Source: Allomuricauda sp. M10 (GTDB taxonomy: Bacteria; Bacteroidota; Bacteroidia; Flavobacteriales; Flavobacteriaceae). From it: DNA of 64,000 bases. Both the position numbers and the translations under genes were made by a program. Every line of letters begins with the position of its first letter. Positions within the stretch are counted from its first letter, which is position 1. The notes beneath the pieces were generated by a model. It was not told the DNA's origin and did not search any database. It saw only the letters and a program-made list of their open reading frames with translations. Shown here piece after piece: positions 8,534-17,461 of this stretch. Location: NCBI RefSeq assembly GCF_020782875.1, contig NZ_JAJGBN010000001.1, forward strand, positions 806,001 through 870,000, in the 5' to 3' direction.

Positions 8534-9028
8534 TTATTTCAACCGGTTTAAAATCTCTTTTACAATTTTGGCGGGTTTATCCTCAATGGAAACCGTAATT
8601 TCCTTTTTGGGCGGTTCCAAGGTATCAAACTGGGATTGAAGCAAATTTGCAGGCATAAAATGCCCTTTTCGCTTTAACAGACGGGATTGGATCAAGTCAA
8701 AAGACCCTTCCAGATACACAAAAGCCATACAATAACCCATGCCGGCTCGCAAGAGGCTCCTGTAGTTCTTTTTAAGGGCAGAGCAGGCAATGATGGCTCC
8801 GGTATGTCGGTGATCCAAGGCCAATTTATTGAGTTTGATCAACCATTCTTTGCGATCTTCATCATTCAGGGGTTGACCGGAACTCATTTTTTCAATATTG
8901 GACTTGGGGTGAAAGTGGTCGCCATCAAAAAAGGGACGGTCCAACTCTTTGGCCAATAGTTTTCCAATTTCAGTTTTTCCACAACCGCTTACGCCCATTA
9001 TGACCAAAACACTCTTATTGTGGGGCAT
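8534..9028 (-). CDS. gntK: Gluconokinase, GntK type
   Basis: Phosphorylates D-gluconate to 6-phosphogluconate. P-loop GVSGCGKT at residues 12-19, then FFDGDHFHPKSNIEKMSSG, the substrate-binding run shared by thermoresistant-type gluconokinases, and CSALKKNYR. 164 residues, slightly shorter than E. coli GntK (175). The ATG giving MPHNKSVLVIMG is preferred; it overlaps the 3' end of miaA by 14 bp, so it is the last gene of a six-gene minus-strand operon. A GntP-type permease lies 13 kb away (22531-23844) and might supply gluconate. Confidence 0.9.
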   Translation of the reverse strand: MPHNKSVLVIMGVSGCGKTEIGKLLAKELDRPFFDGDHFHPKSNIEKMSSGQPLNDEDRKEWLIKLNKLALDHRHTGAIIACSALKKNYRSLLRAGMGYCMAFVYLEGSFDLIQSRLLKRKGHFMPANLLQSQFDTLEPPKKEITVSIEDKPAKIVKEILNRLK

Positions 9029-9944
9029 GCTGTAAGGATTTAAGGCGGTCCGTGACCAATTCAATCATTTTATCAGGTTCAAGATTATAGGGTATCCACA
9101 AAATGCTGTCGTTCTTTCGTAACCAGGTCAGCTGGCGTTTTGCAAACCGTCTGGTATTTTTTTTGATTTCTGAAACGGCATGTTCCAGTGGAAAAAGGCC
9201 ATCAATATATTCAAAAAGTTCTTTGTAACCAACCGTTTGTAATGCATTCAGATTGCGATGCGGGTACAATTTTTTCACTTCCTCCAACAAACCCGCTTCC
9301 ATCATCAGGTCCACACGCAAATTGATTCGTTCGTAAATCACTTCCCGAGGTGCATCTAGACCAATATACAAGGTATCAAAAGGTCTTTCGGCTTTCTTTT
9401 GATTTAGGAAAGAGGAATAGGGCCTGCCACTGGCAATACAAACCTCAAGTGCCCTGATCAACCGATGGGGGTTATCTAGATCCACTATTTTATGATAATG
9501 CGGATCACGGACCCTAAGTTCATCTTGAAGGGATTCTAATCCTTCTGTTTCTAATCTTTTGTTGAGATTATCACGTATAACCGGTTCAACATCAGGGAAA
9601 TCATCTAGCCCATTGACCACGGCATCTACATAAAGTCCACTTCCGCCTACCATGATGGCAGTATCATATTTTTGGAATAAATCATCCAAAAGTTGGATTG
9701 CTTCCTTTTCAAAATCTCCCACGGAATAGGGCTCCAAAATGCTTTTATGTTGAATAAAATGATGGGTGGCAGCCTCCAATTCCTGTTTGGAGGGGACGGC
9801 AGTTCCAATCGCCATTTCCTTGAAAAACTGACGTGAATCCGCCGAAATGATCTCTGTGCCAAAATGTTTCGCCAAAAGAATTCCCAAGGCCGTTTTTCCT
9901 ATGGCCGTCGGCCCAACCACTGTCAAAAGAACCTTATTGTTCAT
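9015..9944 (-). CDS. miaA: tRNA dimethylallyltransferase MiaA
   Basis: Transfers the isopentenyl group from DMAPP to A37 of tRNAs reading UNN codons. P-loop GPTAIGKT at 11-18, DSRQ at 36-39 and IGTAVPS follow the MiaA pattern, and the C-terminal TRRFAKRQLTWLRK is the tRNA-contact signature. 309 residues. The ATG at 9944 overlaps the channel stop codon in an ATGA arrangement; a longer frame adds only five residues. Confidence 0.95.
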   Translation of the reverse strand: MNNKVLLTVVGPTAIGKTALGILLAKHFGTEIISADSRQFFKEMAIGTAVPSKQELEAATHHFIQHKSILEPYSVGDFEKEAIQLLDDLFQKYDTAIMVGGSGLYVDAVVNGLDDFPDVEPVIRDNLNKRLETEGLESLQDELRVRDPHYHKIVDLDNPHRLIRALEVCIASGRPYSSFLNQKKAERPFDTLYIGLDAPREVIYERINLRVDLMMEAGLLEEVKKLYPHRNLNALQTVGYKELFEYIDGLFPLEHAVSEIKKNTRRFAKRQLTWLRKNDSILWIPYNLEPDKMIELVTDRLKSLQHAPQ

Positions 9945-10789
9945 AATGGATGGCCGCAATTATAGCAATGGGTGGCATCGTCCCTGTGACCTTCCACGGA
10001 ACAATTGGGACAGGCTTGGGTGTTTACATGTACAATATGTTTGCCCTCTTCCTTGCCTCCAGTTTTATTGCTTTTTGTAAATTCAGCAGTAACGATACCG
10101 GTCGGTACCGCAATGATGCCATAACCCAAGATCATGATCACGGTGGCCAAAAATTGGCCTAAATTGGTTTGAGGGGCGATGTCGCCATACCCAACGGTGG
10201 TCAAGGTTACAATGGTCCAATAGATGCTTCGGGGAATGCTGGTAAAACCGGATTCGTCTCCTTCCACAATGTACATCAGCGTCCCCAGAATCACGGAAAG
10301 GATGAGCACCACATAGATAAAAACAGCTATCTTGGTCCGACTGGCCTTTAGAGCGGCCTGCAATTGTGAAGCTTCCCCAATGAACTTCACCAATTTCAAT
10401 ATCCTGAAAATCCGAAGTAAACGGAATGCCCTTACCGCTAACAATACCTGGGATCCAGCAAAAATATAGGATAGGTATAATGGTATTGTGGAAAGAAAAT
10501 CGATGATGCCATAAAAGCTCAATGCGTATTTCCATGGTTTTTTAATGCTGATGAGCCTGGCAATATATTCCAAGGAAAATAAAATAGTGATGATCCATTC
10601 CAGGGTCAGTAGGGTAGTATGATGCTTATCGTCAAACCCTTTAATGCTTTCGAGCATGACCAATACCACACTAAAGATGATCAACACAAAAAGAAGGAGG
10701 TCAAAAAGTTTGCCCGCAGGAGTGTCCGCCTCATAAATCACTTCATGAAGTTTCCTTTTCCATCGGGATTGTTCTTTTGGTTCTATCAA
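9941..10789 (-). CDS. Voltage-gated potassium-type ion channel with C-terminal zinc ribbon
   Basis: Six-transmembrane (S1-S6) cation channel subunit. S4 carries regularly spaced arginines (120, 123, 126, 129 in AVRAFRLLRIFRILK), and the selectivity filter TTVGYGD at 197-203 indicates K+. After S6 (~214-236) a short cytoplasmic tail ends in CPNC...CYNCGHPL, four cysteines (260, 263, 275, 278) that look like a zinc ribbon. 282 residues. The start is a TTG within TTGA, overlapping the exonuclease stop by 4 bp. What gates it besides voltage is unknown; the tail could be regulatory. Confidence 0.85.
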   Translation of the reverse strand: MIEPKEQSRWKRKLHEVIYEADTPAGKLFDLLLFVLIIFSVVLVMLESIKGFDDKHHTTLLTLEWIITILFSLEYIARLISIKKPWKYALSFYGIIDFLSTIPLYLSYIFAGSQVLLAVRAFRLLRIFRILKLVKFIGEASQLQAALKASRTKIAVFIYVVLILSVILGTLMYIVEGDESGFTSIPRSIYWTIVTLTTVGYGDIAPQTNLGQFLATVIMILGYGIIAVPTGIVTAEFTKSNKTGGKEEGKHIVHVNTQACPNCSVEGHRDDATHCYNCGHPL

Positions 10790-12126
10790 CTTGAAGAGGT
10801 TAGGGGTACTGTCTTTAATCTATTGTTTTTTCTAAGATAGGATTCTATGATGAAGGTGGTGTTATCGTCACTTGCCATCGGGGTCATGATGGATTCCAAG
10901 ATATGAATATTATTGATCTGATGGTTGAGTTCCACATATCCAAAACCTTGAAGCTTACCGCTTTTGATCAGGATGAAACTTCGCTCGCCTGTAATTCTAC
11001 CGCGATCCAATAGGGCAATATCCTTGCCTTGAATACTATACCTTTCATATGCGGTGATTACTTTTTCATTGCATTCCAAAACACTTGCGCCTTCTATTTC
11101 CTGAATGGTACAGACAGCTTCAAGGTCTAGGGAGCAGGGGCAAAGTTCAAATTCGGTTTGGATTTTTCCCAAGAAATTTTTGGCCGCTTCGGTTCCATTG
11201 AAGGCCATGGAAGTGGATTTTAGGACCCTGCTATCAGCAACCTCCAAAACGATATGTTCCGTTCCATTTTGGCCAAAATCCACGATATGTGAGAATAGTT
11301 TCTTTTTGCTTACCTGGTTGAATTTGGGATTGTTCTTTTTCTGCTCCAAATAGGCTTTTAAAATGGCGATCAATTCGCTTCCGGTGGGTTCGTAGGAAAC
11401 CTTTTTGGTCTCTTTTTGAAGTTTTCTGCCCAACTTTCCGATATTGGTAAAATGCTGGTTTACTCTCTTTTTTATATCCTTGGTCTTTCCCAAAAATATG
11501 ATGGCCCCTTCTCGATCGTGTAAATAATAAACTCCTGTTTCCGAAGGAAGGTTGTAGACCATGTCCAATTGATTGGGGGAGAGCTCTCCATGGGTCTCTT
11601 CACGAATTACTTCGGTGATGATCTTTTTGTCCGTATCCTTGTTCAACAATAGTTTGAACAATTTCAAGGTAGCCAAGGCATCGCCATTGGCCCGGTGCCG
11701 GTCACTCATCGGAATACCTAGGGAGCGGGCCAATTTTCCCAAGCTATGAGATTCTGCATCCGGGATCAATTGTTTGGATAGGTCTACCGTGCAAAGTGTT
11801 TTTCGTTGGTAATTATACCCCAATCGCCTAAACTCTGTCCGTAGTATTCTATAATCGAATTGTGCATTGTGCGCCACAATAACGGCGCCTTCGGTGATTT
11901 CCACAATCCGTTTGGCCACTTCGTGGAACTTGGGTGCGGAACGGAGCATGGCATTGTTGATTCCCGTTAGTTTGGAAACAAAGGGTTGTATTTCCCGCTC
12001 TGGATTGATCAGGCAAATAAATTGATCTACAACCTGATGGCCATCAAAGCGGTGGATGGCAATCTCCATGATGCCTTCTTCATTGTATTTTCCTCCCGTG
12101 CTTTCAATATCCAGTATGGCGTACAT
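10786..12126 (-). CDS. DEDDh exonuclease fused to a GIY-YIG (UvrC-like) nuclease domain
   Basis: Residues 1-165 form a DnaQ-type 3'-5' exonuclease (AILDIEST with Asp6/Glu8, then VAHNAQFDYRIL, and HRANGDALATL). Residues about 190-270 are a GIY-YIG domain (ETGVYYLHD...IFLGKTKDIKKRVNQHF). The last 170 residues have no motif I know. 446 residues. Proteins of this layout are annotated as DNA polymerase III epsilon/UvrC-like exonucleases and are thought to act in DNA repair; they are not the replicative proofreading subunit. It sits 17 bp after yggS and is translationally coupled to the channel. Confidence 0.85.
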   Translation of the reverse strand: MYAILDIESTGGKYNEEGIMEIAIHRFDGHQVVDQFICLINPEREIQPFVSKLTGINNAMLRSAPKFHEVAKRIVEITEGAVIVAHNAQFDYRILRTEFRRLGYNYQRKTLCTVDLSKQLIPDAESHSLGKLARSLGIPMSDRHRANGDALATLKLFKLLLNKDTDKKIITEVIREETHGELSPNQLDMVYNLPSETGVYYLHDREGAIIFLGKTKDIKKRVNQHFTNIGKLGRKLQKETKKVSYEPTGSELIAILKAYLEQKKNNPKFNQVSKKKLFSHIVDFGQNGTEHIVLEVADSRVLKSTSMAFNGTEAAKNFLGKIQTEFELCPCSLDLEAVCTIQEIEGASVLECNEKVITAYERYSIQGKDIALLDRGRITGERSFILIKSGKLQGFGYVELNHQINNIHILESIMTPMASDDNTTFIIESYLRKNNRLKTVPLTSSS

Positions 12127-12143
12127 GAAATCCCTTGGTTGTT

Positions 12144-12803
12144 TTACGAATAATTCCTTGACCCAAATATACTACTTCCAATGCGCACCATGGTACTACC
12201 TTCTTCAATGGCGATTTGGTAATCACCGCTCATCCCCATGGAAAGTATAGAAATGCCTGACAGCCTTTGTTTCAATTTTTCAAAAATGGATTTAAGATGG
12301 GCAAACTCCTTCCGGATTTGTCCTTCGTCCGAAGTGAAAGTAGCCATACCCATGAGCCCGACAACTTTTATGTTTTCCATTGTTTGAAATTCATCTGAGG
12401 CGATGAGTTCATTCAATTCCTGCTCATCCAAACCAAATTTGGTATCCTCTTCGGCAATGTGCATTTGCAGCAGACAGGAAATCACACGGCCATGCTTTTG
12501 AGCCTGTTTGTCAATCTCCATCAATAATTTCAGACTGTCCACACCATGGATCAACGACACAAATTCGGCCATGTATTTCACCTTGTTGCGTTGAAGGTGC
12601 CCGATCATGTGCCATTCAATATCCTTGGGCAAGGCCTCCCATTTCTCCACCATTTCTTGGACTTTGTTCTCCCCGAAAACCCGTTGACCCGCTTTGTAAG
12701 CCTCTAAAAGGGCTTCCTTTGGTTTGGTTTTGGAAACAGCGACCAAGGTAACGTTTGTTGGAATGTCCGATTTAATCTGTAGTAAATTGTCCTTAACTGA
12801 CAT
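12144..12803 (-). CDS. PLP homeostasis protein, YggS family
   Basis: Cytoplasmic PLP-binding protein that buffers pyridoxal phosphate and influences amino-acid metabolism; it has no confirmed enzyme activity. Lys25 in VAVSKTKP is the predicted PLP Schiff-base lysine, followed by FGENKVQEM, WHMIGHLQRNK, HGVDS and a C-terminal SMGMSGDYQIAIEEGSTMVRIGSSIFG phosphate-cup region. 219 residues. MSVKDNLLQI matches the usual N-terminus better than the longer frame that starts at 12827. Between DUF1015 (33 bp) and the exonuclease gene (17 bp). Confidence 0.93.
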   Translation of the reverse strand: MSVKDNLLQIKSDIPTNVTLVAVSKTKPKEALLEAYKAGQRVFGENKVQEMVEKWEALPKDIEWHMIGHLQRNKVKYMAEFVSLIHGVDSLKLLMEIDKQAQKHGRVISCLLQMHIAEEDTKFGLDEQELNELIASDEFQTMENIKVVGLMGMATFTSDEGQIRKEFAHLKSIFEKLKQRLSGISILSMGMSGDYQIAIEEGSTMVRIGSSIFGSRNYS

Positions 12804-12836
12804 TTTGCATTTTTGAATGTAGTTCAACTTAGAACT

Positions 12837-14072
12837 TCAAAGTTCGTAAATTGTGAGTCCACTACGAAGTTTTGGCTCAATATAGGTGCTTTTTGGTGGC
12901 ATGGTCAATCCTGCATTGGCAATCGCCTTGATTTCTTCAACTGTTGTGGGAGACAAACTGAACCCGACAACAAATTCGCCTTGATCCACCCGTTCTTTCA
13001 TTTGGATAAGGTTGTGTTTGCCAAAACCATAGGCAATCCGTTGGTCGTTCCGAAGGTCCGTAATATTTAAAATAGGTTCCAAAACGGTCTTGAACAGAAT
13101 TTGTGTGTCCAATTGACTCAAAGCATTGGAAAAGGCATAGTTGGTCATCCGTAGATGCAACAAATAGAATTCCCCTTCCAAATACATGCTGAATTCGTGC
13201 TTTTTGGAAGGTTTGTAAAGCCCATCTTCCCGTTTTTCAATCCTGAAATGCTCATCTAGCTTGATCAAAAATTCTTCCTTGGTTAACCCGTTCAAATCCT
13301 TCACCATTCGGTTGAACTCGTAAATTTTGATTTGCGATTCAGGAATCAAATACGCCATAAAATAATTGTATGGCTCGGTTCCGTTGTGTTCAGGGTTTTC
13401 ATTTTGAAGTTGTTCCGCGAGCAAATGACTTGAGGCACTTCGGTGGTGACCGTCCGCAATATAGAGGGCATCCAGTCCATCAAAAGCATTTTGCAGTTTT
13501 TCGATTCCTTCGGGATAGGAGATTTTCCAGAGTTTGTGGTTCACCTTGTCCGTGGTGGTAAAATCATATTCCGGTTCCCGTTGGATTTTTTTCTGGAAGA
13601 TTTCATCCACAGTGGGATTGTCCGGATAGGTCATCAAAACAGGTTCGGCATTAAAGCCGACGGAATAGAGGTAATCCGCAAACAATTCTTCCCGATGATG
13701 AAGGGTGTCCTCGTGTTTTTTAATGACGTCGTTCCTGTAATCCTCAACACTACAGGCACAGAAAAACCCCAGGCTTTTAAAATCGTCTTTCTCAATTTGA
13801 TAGAGGTAGAAGCTTGGTTCTTTGTCTTTTAGGAATACGTTTTCCTCCAAAAATTCAAGATATCGGTTGCGGACCAAGTGAAAACGTTCTTTTCCTGTAA
13901 TATGCTTTTCAAACTTAAACCCCGGATTGATGATATGAAGGAACGAAAATGGATTGAACTGCAGAATGGCCTGCAACTCCTCCGGACCATATTCCTCATA
14001 AGATCGGGACGCCACAAAAAAAGCCTTGTCCTTGGTAGGGCGAATGGCCTTGAAAGGTTTTACTATGGCCAT
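12837..14072 (-). CDS. DUF1015 family protein
   Basis: Conserved cytoplasmic protein of 411 residues, normal length for DUF1015. Recognised by IVKPFKAIRP at the start, FSFLHIINP, and the central YIADGHHRSASSHLLAEQ. The HHR and DGHHR-like cluster suggests a phosphate or nucleotide site, but I know of no assigned reaction. First gene of the minus-strand operon that continues through yggS, the nuclease, channel, miaA and gntK. In many flavobacteria it stands beside serine-biosynthesis genes; those are not here. Confidence 0.8.
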   Translation of the reverse strand: MAIVKPFKAIRPTKDKAFFVASRSYEEYGPEELQAILQFNPFSFLHIINPGFKFEKHITGKERFHLVRNRYLEFLEENVFLKDKEPSFYLYQIEKDDFKSLGFFCACSVEDYRNDVIKKHEDTLHHREELFADYLYSVGFNAEPVLMTYPDNPTVDEIFQKKIQREPEYDFTTTDKVNHKLWKISYPEGIEKLQNAFDGLDALYIADGHHRSASSHLLAEQLQNENPEHNGTEPYNYFMAYLIPESQIKIYEFNRMVKDLNGLTKEEFLIKLDEHFRIEKREDGLYKPSKKHEFSMYLEGEFYLLHLRMTNYAFSNALSQLDTQILFKTVLEPILNITDLRNDQRIAYGFGKHNLIQMKERVDQGEFVVGFSLSPTTVEEIKAIANAGLTMPPKSTYIEPKLRSGLTIYEL

Positions 14073-14144
14073 GAAATTTTCATTTGGTTTAGGTGATTAT
14101 CCAACAATTTAGTGCTGTTATTTTTCAACATATAAAAATCCCAT

Positions 14145-14224
14145 GTCATTTCGAACAAAGTGAGAAATCTCACTTCAATTTATTCGGCTGGAGATTCCTC
14201 GTCGCATTGCTCTGTCGGAATGAC
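14145..14224. repeat. REP-like imperfect palindromic element
   Basis: 80 bp. Left end GTCATTTCGAACAAAG with GAGAAATCTC; right end GAGATTCCTCG...TCGGAATGAC. The two ends are imperfect inverted copies and the element matches the one at 2229-2305. It lies between DUF1015 and the 3-hydroxyacyl-CoA dehydrogenase gene, in the 206-bp gap. Confidence 0.7.
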
Positions 14225-14278
14225 GGCCAAACCCAATATGGAAGTTTTTAAATGCAAGAGATTTAAATTGTTAGATGT

Positions 14279-15166
14279 TTATTTAAACTGTGCCGAAACC
14301 TTTTCCGCTTTCTTGGACTCGGAATAATCGTAAAAACCTTCCCCGGATTTCACACCCAATTTGCCTGCCATCACCATGTTCACCAACAAGGGGCAAGGAG
14401 CATATTTCGGGTTTTTGAAACCATCGTACATCACGTTCAAAATGGAAAGACAAACATCCAAACCGATAAAATCGGCCAGTTGTAACGGACCCATGGGGTG
14501 GGCCATGCCCAATTTCATCACCGTATCAATTTCGGTAACACCGGCCACTCTATTGTAGAGGGTTTCAATGGCTTCGTTGATCATCGGCATTAGAATGCGG
14601 TTGGCTACAAAACCAGGATAATCATTGACTTCCGTGGGCGTTTTGCCCAATTTTTCCGAAAGCTCCATGATGGTTTTGGTCACTTCGTCCGAAGTGCTGT
14701 ATCCACGAATGATTTCCACCAATTTCATGATGGGAACCGGGTTCATGAAGTGCATACCGATGACCTTGTCCGGACGTTGGGTCACGGAAGCAATCTGGGT
14801 AATGGAAATGGAAGATGTATTGCTGGCCAAAATGGTCTGTGGCTGACACATTTCATCCAAATCCTTGAAAATCTTAAGTTTGATGTCCAAATTTTCAGTA
14901 GCGGCCTCTACCACAAGTTCGGCTTCCGAAACGCCGTCCATGATGTGGGTAAAAGTTGAAATATTGGCCAAAGTGGCCGCTTTGTCCGACTCTTTGATGG
15001 ATTCCTTGGCCACCATGCGATCCAAGTTTTTGGAAATGGTTGCCAAGCCACGTTCCAAGGAAGCCTGAGAAATATCGATAAGGTTTACGCTGAAGCCACT
15101 CTGCGCAAATACGTGGGCAATACCGTTGCCCATGGTTCCTGCGCCTATTACCGCTATTTTTTTCAT
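14279..15166 (-). CDS. 3-hydroxybutyryl-CoA dehydrogenase
   Basis: NAD-dependent oxidation/reduction of L-3-hydroxyacyl-CoA. The dinucleotide motif GAGTMGNGIAH is at residues 8-18; ASNTSS, the catalytic His in GMHFMNPVP and the NDYPGFVANRI helix are all present. 295 residues is the size of the single-function bacterial enzyme, not the FadB/FadJ fusion. It could serve short-chain beta-oxidation or amino-acid/phenylacetate breakdown; neighbours do not decide. A 53-bp gap separates it from the oxidoreductase upstream, so the two may be cotranscribed. Confidence 0.92.
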   Translation of the reverse strand: MKKIAVIGAGTMGNGIAHVFAQSGFSVNLIDISQASLERGLATISKNLDRMVAKESIKESDKAATLANISTFTHIMDGVSEAELVVEAATENLDIKLKIFKDLDEMCQPQTILASNTSSISITQIASVTQRPDKVIGMHFMNPVPIMKLVEIIRGYSTSDEVTKTIMELSEKLGKTPTEVNDYPGFVANRILMPMINEAIETLYNRVAGVTEIDTVMKLGMAHPMGPLQLADFIGLDVCLSILNVMYDGFKNPKYAPCPLLVNMVMAGKLGVKSGEGFYDYSESKKAEKVSAQFK

Positions 15167-15219
15167 GGAAATGCTATTATGTTTTGGTTATTCTCTCCGA
15201 AGATTGAACGAACAGTAAA

Positions 15220-16185
15220 TTATTTTTTAAACGATTCAATGATCTGAAGGGCCACCCGCAACGCGTTGGTGCCTTGTTGAAGCGTAACCACCGGGGTAGT
15301 ATCATTGTTGATGGCATCCGCAAAGGTTTCCAGCTCATCCAAAATGGCATTGTTCACGTCAATTTCTGGATTTTCGAAATAGATTTGCTTTTTCACACCT
15401 TCCGCATTTTGAAGGATCATATCAAAATCCCCAGGTTTTTCGGGAGCATCCTTCATTTTCACCACTTCTACTTTCTTTTCCAAAAAGTCCACAGAAATAT
15501 AGGCGTCTTTTTGAAAGAAGCGTGATTTGCGCATGTTTTTCAAGGAAATACGACTAGATGTAAGGTTGGCAACGCAGCCGTTTTCGAACTCGATTCTGGC
15601 GTTCGCAATATCAGGGGAGTTGCTGATGACGGAAACCCCACTGGCATTGATCTGTTTTACTTCGGAGGGAACAACGCTCAAGATCACATCTATATCGTGG
15701 ATCATAAGGTCGAGCACCACAGGAACATCCGTTCCCCGTGGATTGAATTCCGCCAAACGGTGGGTCTCGATGAACATGGGATAGCCAATTTTTTCCTTTA
15801 CCGCCAAAAATGCTGGATTGAAACGTTCCACATGTCCAACTTGGCCCTTTACACCATATTTTTGGGAAAGAACCAACAGTTCCTCGGCTTCTTCCAAGGT
15901 ATTGGTGATGGGTTTTTCAATAAAGATGTGCCTGCCCTTCTGAATGGATTTTTTGGCACATTCGTAATGGGAAAGGGTAGGGGTCACAATATCGACCACA
16001 TCCACGGCATCGATCAAATTATTGATGTTTTCAAAATAGGTGTACCCGAATTCGGCGGCCACCTTTTTTGCATTGATCTCATCGGGATCATAAAATCCCA
16101 CAAGCTCATATTTCCCCGATTGGTTTAAGAGTCTAAGGTGAATTTTCCCCAAATGTCCTGCACCCAGAACACCAACTTTAAGCAT
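15220..16185 (-). CDS. Gfo/Idh/MocA family NAD(P)-dependent oxidoreductase
   Basis: 321 residues: an N-terminal Rossmann fold (VGVLGAGHLGKIH, residues 4-16), the family EKP motif in HIFIEKPITNT, and a C-terminal alpha/beta domain with MIHDIDVILS contributing the catalytic His/Asp pair. Substrate is probably a sugar or cyclitol but cannot be told. The ATG at 16185 is preferred over a longer frame that adds 16 hydrophobic residues before the Rossmann start. Divergent from pcm. Confidence 0.85.
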   Translation of the reverse strand: MLKVGVLGAGHLGKIHLRLLNQSGKYELVGFYDPDEINAKKVAAEFGYTYFENINNLIDAVDVVDIVTPTLSHYECAKKSIQKGRHIFIEKPITNTLEEAEELLVLSQKYGVKGQVGHVERFNPAFLAVKEKIGYPMFIETHRLAEFNPRGTDVPVVLDLMIHDIDVILSVVPSEVKQINASGVSVISNSPDIANARIEFENGCVANLTSSRISLKNMRKSRFFQKDAYISVDFLEKKVEVVKMKDAPEKPGDFDMILQNAEGVKKQIYFENPEIDVNNAILDELETFADAINNDTTPVVTLQQGTNALRVALQIIESFKK

Positions 16186-16299
16186 AGTATTCAATTTTGT
16201 CAAAAATACGGATATGATGGCACTTTGCCTCAAAAAATAAAAAGTAACTAAGGGTATTTTTTAGAGAACTTGTTAAATTCGTGGACCAGACCAATGACC

Positions 16300-16941
16300 A
16301 TGAAGGATACGCTCAAGCATAGGGGAATGCGCAATAAATTGGCCGAAATTGTGGAAGCCAAGGGGATAACGGACAAGAAAGTTTTAGAGGCAATAAAGAC
16401 CATTCCAAGACATTTGTTCTTGGATAGTGGTTTTGAGGACCACGCCTATCAAGACAAGGCCTTTCCCATTGGTGCGGACCAAACCATTTCACAGCCGTAT
16501 ACCGTGGCTTTCCAGACAGAGCTCCTTCAGGTGAAACCTAACGATAAAATCCTTGAAATTGGCACAGGAAGTGGTTACCAAACAGCGGTTTTACTTCATT
16601 TAAAGGCAAGGGTCTACACTATTGAAAGACAACAGGAACTTTTCAAAAAAACCAAACTGTTTTTTACCAAAATGGGTTATCGACCAAAAAAAATGATATT
16701 TGGTGATGGCTACAAAGGATTGCCCGAAGAAGCTCCATTTGATGGCATCATTGTTACTGCCGGCGCACCTGAAGTACCAAAAGCCTTGATGTCCCAGTTA
16801 AAAGTTGGGGGCAGATTGGTGATTCCTGTTGGGGAAAACGAACAGGTCATGACACTCTTCCTTCGGAAATCAGAAAAAGAATTTGAAAAGCGGGAATTGG
16901 GTGCCTTTAGGTTCGTTCCGTTGCTGGAAGATAAAAATTAG
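16300..16941 (+). CDS. pcm: Protein-L-isoaspartate O-methyltransferase
   Basis: SAM-dependent repair enzyme that methylates L-isoaspartyl residues of damaged proteins. QTISQPY at 61-67 holds the substrate-site Ser; SAM motif [10 protein letters not shown] is at 85-93; [26 protein letters not shown] contains motifs II/III. 213 residues from the ATG at 16300 (E. coli 208). Alternative starts at 16294 (ATG) and 16270 (TTG) exist; [14 protein letters not shown] fits the family best. Its stop overlaps that of smpB by 4 bp tail to tail. Confidence 0.93.
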   Translation: MKDTLKHRGMRNKLAEIVEAKGITDKKVLEAIKTIPRHLFLDSGFEDHAYQDKAFPIGADQTISQPYTVAFQTELLQVKPNDKILEIGTGSGYQTAVLLHLKARVYTIERQQELFKKTKLFFTKMGYRPKKMIFGDGYKGLPEEAPFDGIIVTAGAPEVPKALMSQLKVGGRLVIPVGENEQVMTLFLRKSEKEFEKRELGAFRFVPLLEDKN

Positions 16942-17399
16942 TTGTTGAAACTTTTTTTCACGCGGTCCAGGTTCCGTTTGGTGTCGCGATCCTTAATGGT
17001 ATCCCGTTTGTCATACAGTTTTTTACCTTTTGCCAAGGCAATGTTCACTTTGGCCAAACCTCTGTCGTTAAGAAAAAGATTCAAGGGGATGATGGTAAGT
17101 CCAGAGGTGGTCACTTCCTTGCGAAGTTTTTTCAACTCCCTTTTGTTGAGCAACAATTTACGTTCTGCTTTGGGTTTGTGGTTGTAATAACTGCCATGGC
17201 TGTATTCATCAACCTGCATGTTCACCACAAAAAGTTCTCCCTTATCATTAAATTCGCAAAAGCTTTGGGACAGGTTGGCCTTGCCCAAACGAATCGATTT
17301 GATTTCAGTTCCACCCAATACGATGCCTGCCGTGTAGGTATCGAGGATCTCGAAATCAAACCGGGCCCTTTTGTTTTTTATGTTGATATTTTGCTGCAT
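16938..17399 (-). CDS. smpB: SsrA-binding protein SmpB
   Basis: Binds tmRNA and brings it to stalled ribosomes for trans-translation. [34 protein letters not shown] and the basic C-terminal tail with [16 protein letters not shown] are characteristic. 153 residues. The ATG at 17399 gives [12 protein letters not shown]; the longer frame starts at a TTG. No tmRNA gene (ssrA) is in this window. Confidence 0.96.
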   Translation of the reverse strand: MQQNINIKNKRARFDFEILDTYTAGIVLGGTEIKSIRLGKANLSQSFCEFNDKGELFVVNMQVDEYSHGSYYNHKPKAERKLLLNKRELKKLRKEVTTSGLTIIPLNLFLNDRGLAKVNIALAKGKKLYDKRDTIKDRDTKRNLDRVKKSFNN

Positions 17400-17461
17400 C
17401 GTGTGCAAAAGTATAAACTCTTAGTCAAGTAAATTGTAATGTTATGCTAGATTTTACGATT

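Noticed and set aside
10083..10535. 150-codon minus-strand frame within the channel gene
   Set aside because: Shadow of the channel in another frame; the real frame has S4 and the selectivity filter.
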